64,000 nucleotides of DNA from positions 7,161,501 through 7,225,500 of the forward strand of contig NZ_CP129137.1 of assembly GCF_030406905.1 (NCBI RefSeq). The letters are read 5' to 3'. The notes under the pieces were generated by a model. It did not search any database, had not been told where the DNA came from, and saw only the letters and a list, made by a program, of their open reading frames with translations. Below, one piece after another: positions 24,931 to 34,000 of this stretch. A program made the translations under genes and the position numbers. This DNA is from Streptomyces sp. HUAS CB01 (GTDB taxonomy: Bacteria > Actinomycetota > Actinomycetes > Streptomycetales > Streptomycetaceae). Position 1 is the first letter of the stretch; each line of letters opens with the position of its first letter.

Positions 24931-25869
24931 ATGACCGTACTGATACTGACGTGCCGTCAAGACGTCACCGCGGACATGGTGATCGCCAAGCTGCACGACC
25001 GGGGGGTGCCGCTCGTGCGGCTCGACCCCGCCGATCTGCCCGGCGAGGCCGCCCTGTCCGCCGAGTACGTGCACGGTGACTTCTACGGTCATCTGTCGAC
25101 CGACGGCCGGCTGCTGAGCATGGGCGCCCTGCGGTCGATATGGGTGCGCAGACCCGGGGAGCCCGCCGCCCATGCCGAGGAGCCCTCGGCGTGGCTGACG
25201 GCGGAGACCGAGCAGGCCCTGTACGGCATGCTGTACTCGGCCACCGCGCGCTGGATGAACCACCCGTGCGTGTCCGCGCAGGCCCGCTGCAAGCCCTGGC
25301 AGCTCAGCCTCGCGCACCGCAGCGGCTTCGCCGTGCCCCCCACCGTCATCACCACGTTCCCGCGCGTGGCACGGCAGTTCGCGGCGCAGTACCAGGACAT
25401 CGTCGTGAAGTCCGCCTCCGGGCCGCCGCCCGGCGATCCGCCGGTGTCCCTGCCCACCACCCGCATTCCCCCCGACACCGACTTCTCCGGGGTGGCCGCC
25501 GCGCCCACGCTGCTCCAGCAGTACGTTCCCAAGCAGGCCGACATCCGTCTGACCGCCGTGGGCACCCGCCTGTTCGCCGCCCGGAAGCTCTCCGCGGACG
25601 GACAGGTGGACGGACGGTACGGCGACACCGGTCAGCCCTGGAAGGCCGTCGACGTACCGGGGCGCATCACCCGGTCGGTGCGGGAGTACATGAGCCACTC
25701 CGGACTCGCCTACGCGGCGTTCGACTTCGCCGAGGACGAGGAGGGGCTGTGGTGGTTCCTCGAGTGCAACCAGGGCGGCCAGTTCGGGTTCATCGAACTG
25801 GAGACCGGTTTGCCCATCGCCGAGGCCGTCGCGTCCTGGCTCGCCCCGACGGTCAGGGAGCAGGGGTGA
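24931..25869 (+). CDS. tgmB: ATP-grasp peptide maturase (graspetide ligase)
   Basis: 312-residue ATP-grasp ligase of the SAV_5884/TgmB type, expected to form side-chain ester or amide cross-links in the precursor encoded just upstream. Visible features: N-terminal VLILTCRQDVTADMVIAKL, S-I-W-V-R-R-P, the nucleotide strand IVVKSASG, QQYVPKQADIRLTAVG, and the magnesium-binding end WWFLECNQGGQFGFIE. Many such loci encode a third gene, a protein-isoaspartate-type methyltransferase; none follows here, only 460 gene-free bases and a tRNA. Confidence 0.9.
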   Translation: MTVLILTCRQDVTADMVIAKLHDRGVPLVRLDPADLPGEAALSAEYVHGDFYGHLSTDGRLLSMGALRSIWVRRPGEPAAHAEEPSAWLTAETEQALYGMLYSATARWMNHPCVSAQARCKPWQLSLAHRSGFAVPPTVITTFPRVARQFAAQYQDIVVKSASGPPPGDPPVSLPTTRIPPDTDFSGVAAAPTLLQQYVPKQADIRLTAVGTRLFAARKLSADGQVDGRYGDTGQPWKAVDVPGRITRSVREYMSHSGLAYAAFDFAEDEEGLWWFLECNQGGQFGFIELETGLPIAEAVASWLAPTVREQG

Positions 25870-26329
25870 CGGGGAGGGTGAGGGCCAGGGGGAGGCCGTG
25901 CCCCCGGGGCTCGTCCTGACGATCTCCACGTCGGCGGGCCCGTGTCCGGACGCCCGGCCGACCGTGGGACGGCCCTCCCCGCCAGTGGTGCCGCCTCGTC
26001 CGGGTGCCCGGGCGCGGACGGTCCGGTCGCTCGCGAAGCGGGGCACGAGCGGCCGCGGCCCCGTCGGTGCCGGTCCGGCGACCACGTCGATCGCCGACCG
26101 CTCGCGGAGGGCGACCGCGCCCCGCGTCACCGGCGCCATCAGGCATTCCAGGCCCTGGTGGTCGTGCCCGCGGCCACGCCTCGCGCTGGGCCCCGTGATC
26201 GCATCGGGCCCACCGCGCGACCTCAACCACACTTCAGGTCCTCCGGCAATCGGTTCGTGACCACCCGGCGAAGTGCGGTATGGTTCTCGTGCGCGTTCGG
26301 CCGGGGGAAATCCCAGGTCAGACGGGCAC
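25870..26329. other. Gene-free region between graspetide ligase and tRNA-Pro
   Basis: 460 bases. A minus-strand frame across it has no recognisable motif, no ribosome site and low-complexity composition. No methyltransferase remnant is visible. The last ~50 bases resemble the sequence before the second tRNA-Pro copy and probably include the tRNA promoter. Confidence 0.55.
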
Positions 26330-26403
<74 letters not shown>

Positions 26404-26420
26404 CTTTTGAAGTCGCAGGT

Positions 26421-26456
26421 GAGAGGCCGTGTCGGAGGGATCCGACGCGGCCTCTC
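26421..26456 (+). terminator. Intrinsic terminator after tRNA-Pro copy 1
   Basis: A 16-bp stem (one G-U wobble) with a GGGA tetraloop, 17 bases past the tRNA, followed by a short T-rich stretch. It closely fits a rho-independent terminator. Confidence 0.8.
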
Positions 26457-26740
26457 GTCGTCTTTCGGTGCCCTGCGGTGTCCGTCGGCGCCTCACGGTG
26501 ACCTTCGGCGGCTCCCGCCCGGCCCTCGATCGACCAAGGCTTCCGGCCCTGAGCCGGCCCGGCTCGGCCCTCGCGCCCGGTGCCGTGTTCGTCCTGGTGG
26601 AGCGTGCCGTCATGGCGCAGGGTCCTGATCTGCATGCCGGCCTCGTCCACCACCGCGGGCCGGGCCGCGGCCGGTGGCACGTACAGGACCGTCCGCCGGC
26701 GCGAGTCCGCGGCGGTCCGCCCCGTCCGCGGGCCGAGGGG

Positions 26741-26826
26741 CCGCGGTGCGGTCCCGCATCGCGGCGTGCGGTGATCGTCACGCCGCCGCGGTGCGGTCCC
26801 GCATCGCGGCGTGCGGTGATCGTCAC
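26741..26826. repeat. Perfect 41-bp direct repeat, period 45
   Basis: 26741-26781 and 26786-26826 are identical over 41 bases, starting CCGCGGTGCGGTCCCGCATC. The pair lies 50 bp past the stop of the convergent LuxR-family gene. A smaller CGGCAGGGCGCC duplication follows at 26829-26862. Confidence 0.9.
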
Positions 26827-26876
26827 ACCGGGCAGGGCGCCGCGCAGGCCCGGCAGGGCGCCCCCCGGCGGCCGCC

Positions 26877-29798
26877 TCAGCCGGCCGCCGGACCGTCCGC
26901 CGGTATCGCCGGCGGCCTCAGCCCCGGCCAGGCGGTCAGCGCGGTGGCCAGCTGCGCCCGCGAACGGACGTCCAGCTTCTGGTAGATGCGGGTCAGCCGG
27001 GCCTCGACCGTCTTCACGCTGAGATACAGCCGTGCCGCCGCCTCCTGGTTGCTGGCACCCTGCCCGACGAGCAGCGCCAGATGCAGCTCCGCCTCCGTCA
27101 GGGACGACAGCGCCCCGTCACGGGAGGGCGCCGGCTCGGCCGCGCCCGACGGCGTCTCCGACGCCAGCGCCAGCCAGGGGGTCGCGCCCGACCGCTCGAA
27201 GACCGTCGCCGCCGCCTGCAGCGCCTGCTGGGCCGCCGAGCGCCGCCGCCGGCGGCGCTCCACCCGGGCGAGGGCGATCAGCGCCCGGCCGCGCTCCAGC
27301 GGCAGCCCCGCCTCCTCGAACCGGTCGGCGGTGTCCGCCAGCAGTTCGGCCGCCTCGTCGGACTTCCCGCCGGCCGCGAGGCACAGCGCGTACACCCGGG
27401 CACAGCCGAGCAGCACCGTGGTGCGGCCCAGTCGTTCAGCGACCGGCCGGACGTCGGACAGCACCCCGGCTGCCTCCTCCGGGGCGTCGTTGGCGAGCAG
27501 CGCCTCGGCCAGCTCCTCGTGCCAGCGCAGCATGGACGGGTCCACGGCGGACTGGGCCCGCTCCCCGGCCTGGACGCGCCGCAGGGTCTCCAGGGCGTTG
27601 GCCACGTCGCCGGTGACGAGCTGCACCCGGCCGAGCGCGTAGAGGCTGCGGGACAGGAAGACGTGGTCGCCCTCCTCCTCGGATGCCTGGGCGCTGCGGC
27701 GCGCATAGCCGGCGGCGCGGGCGAAGCTGCCGCCGGCCGTCTCGGCGAGGGCCAGCGAGTACCAGGCGGGCCCGGGGGAGAGGCCCGCCTCCAGGGTCAG
27801 GGCCAGCGACCGCCCGGCGTGCGACAGTGCCGCCGCGCACTGGCCCCGGCGCGCCTCGACCTCGGCGGACGTGTTGAACAGCTCGATGGCGTCCTCGACG
27901 GTGCCGCGCCGCTCGACCAGCGGCAGCAGCGCGTTGAGCTGGTCACGGGCGTCCCCGAGCCGGTCGTCGAACAGGGCATGACGAATCGTCAGTATCTGGG
28001 CGGCGTTGCGGACTCCGAGCGGCCGCTCGACCATCTCCAGCGCCCGCGCCTCGGCGAGCACCCGTTCCGCGTCCGGCGACCCCAGGAAGCGCTCCATTCG
28101 CGCCCGGACGGTCAGTGCCCTGGCCGCCGTCTTCCCGTCGCCGACCGAGGACGCCAGCTCCGCCGATTCGACGGCGGCCGCCCGTGACCGCACGGGATCG
28201 CCGTCGGCGAGCACGTACTTCACCGCGAGGCGGAGTTGGACGGCGGCCCGCAGCGCGGTGTCGCCCTCGGAGTCCTCCATGGCGTGCACATAGATCTCGT
28301 CGAGACCGGTGAGACCCTGCCCCGCGGTGTCCAGCACCGCGAGCCGGGCACGGACCCGGTCGGCGGGGGCTGCGTCCCGGGAGAGGAGATCCGTGGCGGC
28401 CCGCACCGCCAGATCGGCCCGCGCGGCACGGGCGGCCTCCTCCGCCGCGTCCACGAGCCGGGCGATCCGCTGCTTGCCCTCCCGTCCCGGGGTGGACTCC
28501 GCGGCGAGCAGGGCGAGTTCGGCCGCCAGGGCGCTGTTGCCGCGGCGCCGTGCCGCGTCGGCAGCGTCGGCCACCTCGGCCGCCAGCCGTTCGTCGGGGA
28601 CGTCCGTGGCGAGTGCCCGGTGCCGTACCTCCTCCACGGGATCGTCCACGACCCCCGCGAGTGCCGCGTGCCCTTGGCTGCGCTCGATCCAGCAGGCGTC
28701 GTGCACGAGTGTCGACGGCAGCACACCGGCCGTGAAGGCCACCGTCCCGTCCTCGGTGAGCGTGATCAGCCCCGCGCGCTCCGCCGTGGCCAGATCGGAC
28801 TCCGCGGTCGGGCGGCCCGCCCGGCGGATCAGCGACGCCGAGGGCCGCAGTGCGAGCGCGGCGAGCAGCAGGGTGGCCCGCACATCGGGGGAGGCCACGC
28901 CGAGCAGCTGGCGGGCGAGGTCGCGGGCGCGGCCCGACAGGGACAGCGCCTCGGCGTGGTGCACCGGCGTCCGCGCGTCGGCGAGGGAGCGGCCTATGGC
29001 GAGCGCGAGCCGGGGGTTGCCGCCGCTGGCCCGGTGGATACGGCCGGCCATCCGGGACGGGAGCCGGTGGTGGATGAGGAGTTCGGCGATCTCGTCGGCG
29101 TGCAGCGGAGCCACGTTCAGCACGTCGGCCTCGGAGGGAACCCACAGCGGTTCCGGGCCGTCGGCGGGGGAGCCGGGGGCGTACGCCTCCGCGTCCGGGG
29201 TCTCCACGGCGATGACCCGCAGCGCCGGTGGGGCGAGGTGGAGCGCGAAGCGCAGCAGGTCCGCGCTCTCCGGATCCATCCGCTGGACCCCGTCGACGAC
29301 GAGAAGGACGGGACTGCGGGCGGCGAGCGTACGCAGGATCCCGGCGAGGGCGAGGCGCAGGGCGATGCGGTCCCAGCCCTCCTCGGGCACGGGCGCCTCA
29401 CGGCACAGCATGGCGACGGCGGCTCGCTGGGGGCCGGGCAGCGCCCGGAGGGCGTCCTGGTCCGCGGCCGTCCTCCGGCCGTTCGCCGCGGGGGCCGTCT
29501 GAGGCCCGGGGTCGGTCGCCGACGCGGCCACCGACGCCACGAGCGCGGCCGCGGCCGCGCCGGGGATCCCCCGGTCGGTGGGGAGCGTGGCGAGCCACAG
29601 CACGTGCTCGCCGCGTGCCTCGGCGCGCGCCGCGATGGCCAGCGCGACCTCGGACTTGCCGACCCCCGCGGGGCCGGTGAGGAGGGCGCGTCCGCGGGTG
29701 TGCAGGACGCGGTCGAGGCGGTCGAGGAGTTCGGCCCGGCCGACCGGTACCGGGGGTCCCCCCACACCGGCGCGGGGGAGGTACGCACTGACGTTCAC
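26877..29798 (-). CDS. Large LuxR-family ATPase regulator (LAL type)
   Basis: 973 residues. An N-terminal AAA/NB-ARC-like ATPase has Walker A GPAGVGKS (about 42-49) and a Walker B-like LLVVDGVQRMD. A long helical, TPR-like middle follows. The C-terminal LuxR helix-turn-helix reads SLTEAELHLALLVGQGASNQEAAARLYLSVKTVEARL in sense and ends the protein. These regulators integrate ATP and a ligand to activate catabolic or antibiotic genes. GTG at 29798 is chosen because the ATPase domain then begins about 20 residues in; the frame upstream overlaps the protease gene's shadow. It has no same-strand partner close by. Confidence 0.92.
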   Translation of the reverse strand: MNVSAYLPRAGVGGPPVPVGRAELLDRLDRVLHTRGRALLTGPAGVGKSEVALAIAARAEARGEHVLWLATLPTDRGIPGAAAAALVASVAASATDPGPQTAPAANGRRTAADQDALRALPGPQRAAVAMLCREAPVPEEGWDRIALRLALAGILRTLAARSPVLLVVDGVQRMDPESADLLRFALHLAPPALRVIAVETPDAEAYAPGSPADGPEPLWVPSEADVLNVAPLHADEIAELLIHHRLPSRMAGRIHRASGGNPRLALAIGRSLADARTPVHHAEALSLSGRARDLARQLLGVASPDVRATLLLAALALRPSASLIRRAGRPTAESDLATAERAGLITLTEDGTVAFTAGVLPSTLVHDACWIERSQGHAALAGVVDDPVEEVRHRALATDVPDERLAAEVADAADAARRRGNSALAAELALLAAESTPGREGKQRIARLVDAAEEAARAARADLAVRAATDLLSRDAAPADRVRARLAVLDTAGQGLTGLDEIYVHAMEDSEGDTALRAAVQLRLAVKYVLADGDPVRSRAAAVESAELASSVGDGKTAARALTVRARMERFLGSPDAERVLAEARALEMVERPLGVRNAAQILTIRHALFDDRLGDARDQLNALLPLVERRGTVEDAIELFNTSAEVEARRGQCAAALSHAGRSLALTLEAGLSPGPAWYSLALAETAGGSFARAAGYARRSAQASEEEGDHVFLSRSLYALGRVQLVTGDVANALETLRRVQAGERAQSAVDPSMLRWHEELAEALLANDAPEEAAGVLSDVRPVAERLGRTTVLLGCARVYALCLAAGGKSDEAAELLADTADRFEEAGLPLERGRALIALARVERRRRRRSAAQQALQAAATVFERSGATPWLALASETPSGAAEPAPSRDGALSSLTEAELHLALLVGQGASNQEAAARLYLSVKTVEARLTRIYQKLDVRSRAQLATALTAWPGLRPPAIPADGPAAG

Positions 29799-29991
29799 GT
29801 ACCCACCACCACCTTCCGGCGTGCGCGGGCCCCCTGCCCGTTCGAGCAGAGGATACGAATCAGATCGGCCCCGTCCAGGCCTCGTGTCCGGCATGCGGAC
29901 AGGTCTGGACCGGGCCGACAGCGGGGCGCGCCCGCGGATCATGCCCGCGGACGCGCCCCTGACCTGCATGGATGCCGGTCGCGCCGGTGTC

Positions 29992-31824
29992 TCAGAAAGT
30001 GAGACTCCAGCTGTCGATGTAGCCGGTGTCACCCGATGCCACGTCGCGGACCTGCAGCTTCCAGGTTCCGTTGGCGACCTCGCTGGAGGCGTCGACCGTG
30101 TACGTCGCGAGGACGTTGTCCGCGCTGTCCGAGCCGGACGAGGCCTTCAGGTTGCGCACGGTCCCGTCGGGGGCGACCAGGTCGACGACCAGGTCCCCGC
30201 GCCAGGTGTGCTTGATGTCCACGTCGACCTTGAGGGCGGCGGGGGCGTTGCCGGTACGGCCGGTGACGGCGATCGAGGACGAGACGGTCGAGTTGTCCGC
30301 GATCGTGACGTTCGTACCGTTGGTGAAGGTCGTACCGCCGGGCGTGGTGCCGCTGACCGCGTTGACGGTCTTGGTGGCGTCGGCGATTCCGGTGCCGCAG
30401 CCGCCGGTGCAGGTGCCGGGCAGCGGACGGGCGTTGGCCTTGATCGCCGACTCGATGTCGGCCGGGGTCAGCGTCGGCTTGACGGACTCCAGCAGGGCGG
30501 CGAGACCGGCGATGTGCGGCGCGGCCATCGAAGTGCCCTGGTAGGGCTTGTAGTTCTCGCCCGACTGGGTGGTGGTGCCCGAGTTCAGCGTGGAGAGGAT
30601 GCCGTTCTCGGGGGTGGTGACGGTGCCGGGCGTGTCGGTGGCACGGCGGGTCTCGCCGCCGGGAGCCGCCACGTCGACGATCGAGCCGAAGTTGGAGTAG
30701 AAGGACCGGTTGCCCTCGCGGCTCGTCGAGGCCACGTTGATGATGTTGGCGCAGTTGGCGGGGGTGAATCCGGAGGCGTTGGCGTTGCTGTTGCCGGCCG
30801 CCACGACCACCGTGGTGCCGCGGGACACGGCGCCGTTGATGGCGTTCTGGTAGACGCTCGGGCAGGTGGAGCTGGCGCCGCCGAGGCTCAGGTTGACCAC
30901 CTTCGCCGGGGTCGGGTTGGCCGGGACGCCCGGGACGCTGCCGCCGGACGCCCAGGTGATGGCGTCGGCGATGTCCGAGGACGAGCCACCGCACTTGCCG
31001 AGCACCCGCACGGGCTGGATCTTCGCGTTGTACGCGATGCCCGCGACACCCTTGCTGTTGTTCGTGGTCGCGGAGATGGTGCCCGCGACGTGCGTGCCGT
31101 GCCACGAGGAGTCGCCGGCCTTGGAGCCGAGGCCGCACTCGTTGTCGGTGGCGTTCCAGTCGCCCTCGTCGTTGGCGTTGCTGTCACGGCCGTTGCCGTC
31201 ACGGGCGTCCGCGGAGCTGGAGATGAAGTCGTAGCCGGAGACGACGTTGGCGGCCAGGTCCGAGTGGGCGGCGTAGCCGGTGTCGATGACGGCGACGGTG
31301 ACACCGCTGCCCGTGGTCTTGTCCCAGGCGCCGGGGACGTTCATGCCGCCCGTGGCCTCGAACAGGTCCCACTGCTTGGTGTAGTCGGTGTCGTTCGGGG
31401 TGACGGCCATCGCGTACGCGCGGATGTCCGGCTCGACGGAGGCGACCGAGGGGTCGGCGCGGAACGCGTCCATGACCTCGGCGACGTCCTTCTTCGATGC
31501 CTCGCCGCCCAGGTCGACCAGGGCGGCACCACCGGCGAGCCGGCGCTCGAAGCGCAGGTTCTCCCCGGTCTCGGAACCCTTGGCCTTGGCGTCCCCGGCA
31601 GCGGCGGTGTTCGAACCCGCCTCCGCGGCCTGGGACTTGTAGGTGACGATGACCTTCTCGACGGGCGAGGAGGGGATTGCGGTCATCGACTGCGAAGCCG
31701 GTGCGGGCTTCGGCGAGGGTTCCCCCGAGGCGGCGGCGAACGCCACGGAGGAAGTGGCGGCGGCACCCAAGATCGTGGCGCTCGCGGCCACGACGGATAT
31801 GAGTCTCCGTCCGGAACCGTTCAA
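29992..31824 (-). CDS. Secreted S8 (subtilisin-like) serine protease with P-domain
   Basis: 610-residue preproenzyme. A signal peptide (RRLISVVAASATILGAAATS, cleavage near Ala-Phe-Ala-Ala) is followed by an inhibitor I9-type propeptide to about residue 140. The catalytic triad is D181 in VIDTGYAAHSD, H242 in HGTHVAGT and S432 in GTSMAAPH. The C-terminal ~110 residues form a proprotein-convertase P-domain (HTWRGDLVVDLVAPDG, WKLQVRD, IDSWSL). The start is TTG at 31824 with AAAGGGA 5 bases upstream; no ATG or GTG fits the signal peptide. Exported, probably a general extracellular protease. Confidence 0.94.
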   Translation of the reverse strand: MNGSGRRLISVVAASATILGAAATSSVAFAAASGEPSPKPAPASQSMTAIPSSPVEKVIVTYKSQAAEAGSNTAAAGDAKAKGSETGENLRFERRLAGGAALVDLGGEASKKDVAEVMDAFRADPSVASVEPDIRAYAMAVTPNDTDYTKQWDLFEATGGMNVPGAWDKTTGSGVTVAVIDTGYAAHSDLAANVVSGYDFISSSADARDGNGRDSNANDEGDWNATDNECGLGSKAGDSSWHGTHVAGTISATTNNSKGVAGIAYNAKIQPVRVLGKCGGSSSDIADAITWASGGSVPGVPANPTPAKVVNLSLGGASSTCPSVYQNAINGAVSRGTTVVVAAGNSNANASGFTPANCANIINVASTSREGNRSFYSNFGSIVDVAAPGGETRRATDTPGTVTTPENGILSTLNSGTTTQSGENYKPYQGTSMAAPHIAGLAALLESVKPTLTPADIESAIKANARPLPGTCTGGCGTGIADATKTVNAVSGTTPGGTTFTNGTNVTIADNSTVSSSIAVTGRTGNAPAALKVDVDIKHTWRGDLVVDLVAPDGTVRNLKASSGSDSADNVLATYTVDASSEVANGTWKLQVRDVASGDTGYIDSWSLTF

Positions 31825-31997
31825 GATGATCCCTTTCAACTGACGGTGCGGAACGCAGAGGGGCGGCGCATGGGTCCCGCGGTTCGCTGTGGGGGTGCGA
31901 TCCGTGGTGCCCCGGGCCGGGTGTGCCCGTGCGCCGCCTCCTGCGCGACGGCCCCTGGTCAAGAGCCGCCACCGGACGTCACCCAGCATTAACATGC

Positions 31998-32012
31998 ACC
32001 TGACATTCAGGT
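31998..32012. promoter_or_regulatory. Perfect palindrome between divergent protease and DoxX genes
   Basis: ACCTGA-CAT-TCAGGT, a 6-bp perfect inverted repeat with a 3-base centre, in the 408-bp divergent region 31825-32232. It is 174 bp before the protease start and 221 bp before doxX. Otherwise I see no gene in that gap. Confidence 0.45.
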
Positions 32013-32232
32013 CAGTTGGCCGGGATTCGCCGGTGCGGCAGACAGTAGGGAACGACGGGGTGAACCCGATACGGGGAAAACCCTTGTCACCCCCCGCCTG
32101 GCCCCCACAGCCGATCCGGGCTCCTCCTGTCCGCCCCGCTGACCTGCGGCGATGCTCCGACCTGATCGTTGCTCCGGGCCGGTGGACAATGGAGGCGGAG
32201 ACCATCGCTCCGTCGAAACCCGGGAGGCAGGC

Positions 32233-32652
32233 ATGGATGTCCTGGTCCTGATCGGGCGCATCCTGTTCGCGATCGTGTTCCTCTCCTCGGCGGTCGGGCA
32301 CCTCACCCAGCACAAGCAGTTGGGTGCCTACGCCGCGGCCAAGGGCGTGCCCGCCGCGGAGGCCTCGACCGTGCTGAGCGGAGTGGTCATGCTCCTCGGC
32401 GGCCTGAGCATCGTGCTCGGCGTCTGGGCCGACCTGGGTGCCCTGCTGATCGCGGTCTTCGTCTTCCCCACCGCGCTGATCATGCACGCGTTCTGGAAGG
32501 AGTCCGACTCCCAGACGCGCCAGACGGAACAGATCTCGTTCCTGAAGGACACCGCCCTCGGTGGCGCGGCGCTGGTGATGCTGGCCTTCTTCGCGTACGC
32601 GGGCCACGACCTCGGACTGACGCTCACCGGGCCCCTGTTCCACCTCGGCTGA
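32233..32652 (+). CDS. DoxX-family membrane protein
   Basis: 139 residues, four predicted membrane helices: VLVLIGRILFAIVFLSSAVGH, a second after EASTVLSGVVMLLGGL, ADLGALLIAVFVFPTALIMHAFW, and GGAALVMLAFFAYAG. This matches the DoxX/DoxD fold; family members are linked to thiosulfate:quinone chemistry or oxidative-stress complexes, but small Streptomyces members are uncharacterised. ATG at 32233 has GGGAGGCAGGC upstream. Confidence 0.9.
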   Translation: MDVLVLIGRILFAIVFLSSAVGHLTQHKQLGAYAAAKGVPAAEASTVLSGVVMLLGGLSIVLGVWADLGALLIAVFVFPTALIMHAFWKESDSQTRQTEQISFLKDTALGGAALVMLAFFAYAGHDLGLTLTGPLFHLG

Positions 32653-32707
32653 GCGCGGACGCGAGTGCCGGGCCTGCCGGGCCGCACTCGCGGACGGACG
32701 GCGCATC

Positions 32708-32802
32708 CCTACGTCGGTGCGGTCTCCCGTACGCCGGTCCGGTTTCCGGCACGTCGGCCCGGTTGCGCCTACGTCGGTGCGGTCTCCCGTACGCCGGTCC
32801 GG
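32708..32802. repeat. 35-bp direct repeat, period 60
   Basis: 32708-32742 and 32768-32802 are identical (core ACGTCGGTGCGGTCTCCCGT); the 25 bases between them contain a partial third copy. The rest of the 318-bp gap between doxX and the ArsR-like gene is low-complexity, with three copies of CCCCTCGGCCCGTC-like sequence near 32939-32968. Confidence 0.88.
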
Positions 32803-32970
32803 CCCCTGGTGCGGGCCACCCGGATTTCCGTGACCAGCCGCCGGGATTCCGTGACGAACGGGCCGGTCCCGTACGGATGGTCCGGCTTCCGGAGCACCCG
32901 GGCCGCCGGAGGGGTACAGGAGCCCCCACCCCGGGCCCGTCCCCTCGGCCCGTCCCCTCGGCCCGTCCCC

Positions 32971-33942
32971 TCAGCCGGGCCCCTGCGCCCGGACGAGCAC
33001 CTCGCCCGCGGCGGTACGGCGGTAGAGGACGGACCGTCCGTCGCGACGGCGAACGGCGAGACCGGCGTCGAGCAGCACCCTCAGATGGCGGCCCACCGAC
33101 CCCAGCCCCTGACCGGTCAGCGCGACCAGCTGCGTCGTGCTCTTCGGCGTGCCGAGCAGTACCAGGACCCGCGCACGGGCCGGGCCGAGGAGCCGCCCCA
33201 GCGCCTCGGGCACCGGGGAGCGGTCCTCGCCGGCCAGCACGCCCGCGCACGGATAGACCACCGCGTAGCGGTGCGGGTGCTCCCACGCCACCCAGCCGTG
33301 GTCCTGGGTGACCGGCACGAACAGCAGCCGCGCCCCGGCGATCTCCCGCGGCGGACGGTCGTGCGTGTTGATCTGCAGCCTCCCCCCGCCGAGCCACACC
33401 AGCCCCGGGCGCATCCCGCCGATCACCGCGGCCCAGCCGCCCCGGCTCAACCGTCCCGCACGGGCCACCACATCGGCCTCGAGGACCCTCCGCCGACGGG
33501 GCCAGTACGGCAGCACCGTCCGCTCCCAGACCCACTCCAGCAGACCCGCCGCCCGTTCGGGCAGATCGTCACGGAGCAGCGGACCCGGCAGGGGACCGCC
33601 GAGCGACACCTCCAGATCGGCCCGTGCCGCGGCCGCCGGGGTGTCCCGTATCCGCTCCAGCTCCTCCTCGAACACCGGGTCGACGACCGCTCCCGGCGCC
33701 GGGGTGAGGAAGTCCGCGATCCAGGAGCGGCCGAGCGCGGCCCGTACGAGCTGGGACGTGACCGGATCGGCCTCCAACCGCTCCCGGTAGGCGGGCAGAT
33801 GGGTCTCGAGCCAGGCCCGCCCACCCGGATGCCCCGAGGTGCGCCGGGCCAGGGACATCAGGCTCGCCGTCGTCTCCGCCAGCGGCGACACGACGAACCG
33901 GCTCTCCGCGAGCGTGTCCGCGCCGACCTGCCACCAGCCCAT
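32971..33942 (-). CDS. ArsR-like winged-helix regulator with large N-terminal domain
   Basis: 323 residues. The C-terminal third has an ArsR-type winged helix: ARVLVLLGTPKSTTQLVALTGQGLGSVGRHLRVLLDAGL followed by the wing R-R-R-D-G-R-S-V-L-Y. The N-terminal ~220 residues match the DUF5937-type domain common in Streptomyces regulators. No metal-binding Cys pair is seen, so it is unlikely to sense metals. It is divergent from the MFS gene 58 bp away, which it probably represses. Confidence 0.88.
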   Translation of the reverse strand: MGWWQVGADTLAESRFVVSPLAETTASLMSLARRTSGHPGGRAWLETHLPAYRERLEADPVTSQLVRAALGRSWIADFLTPAPGAVVDPVFEEELERIRDTPAAAARADLEVSLGGPLPGPLLRDDLPERAAGLLEWVWERTVLPYWPRRRRVLEADVVARAGRLSRGGWAAVIGGMRPGLVWLGGGRLQINTHDRPPREIAGARLLFVPVTQDHGWVAWEHPHRYAVVYPCAGVLAGEDRSPVPEALGRLLGPARARVLVLLGTPKSTTQLVALTGQGLGSVGRHLRVLLDAGLAVRRRDGRSVLYRRTAAGEVLVRAQGPG

Positions 33943-34000
33943 CGTTTCGCCTCCCCGCGAAACAGTAACGCCGCCGGCGCGGTCCGCTCAGACTCCGCCC

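Noticed and set aside
25853..26230. Possible gene or methyltransferase remnant after tgmB
   Set aside because: No SAM-binding motif (no G-x-G-x-G or isoaspartate methyltransferase signature) on either strand; composition is low complexity.
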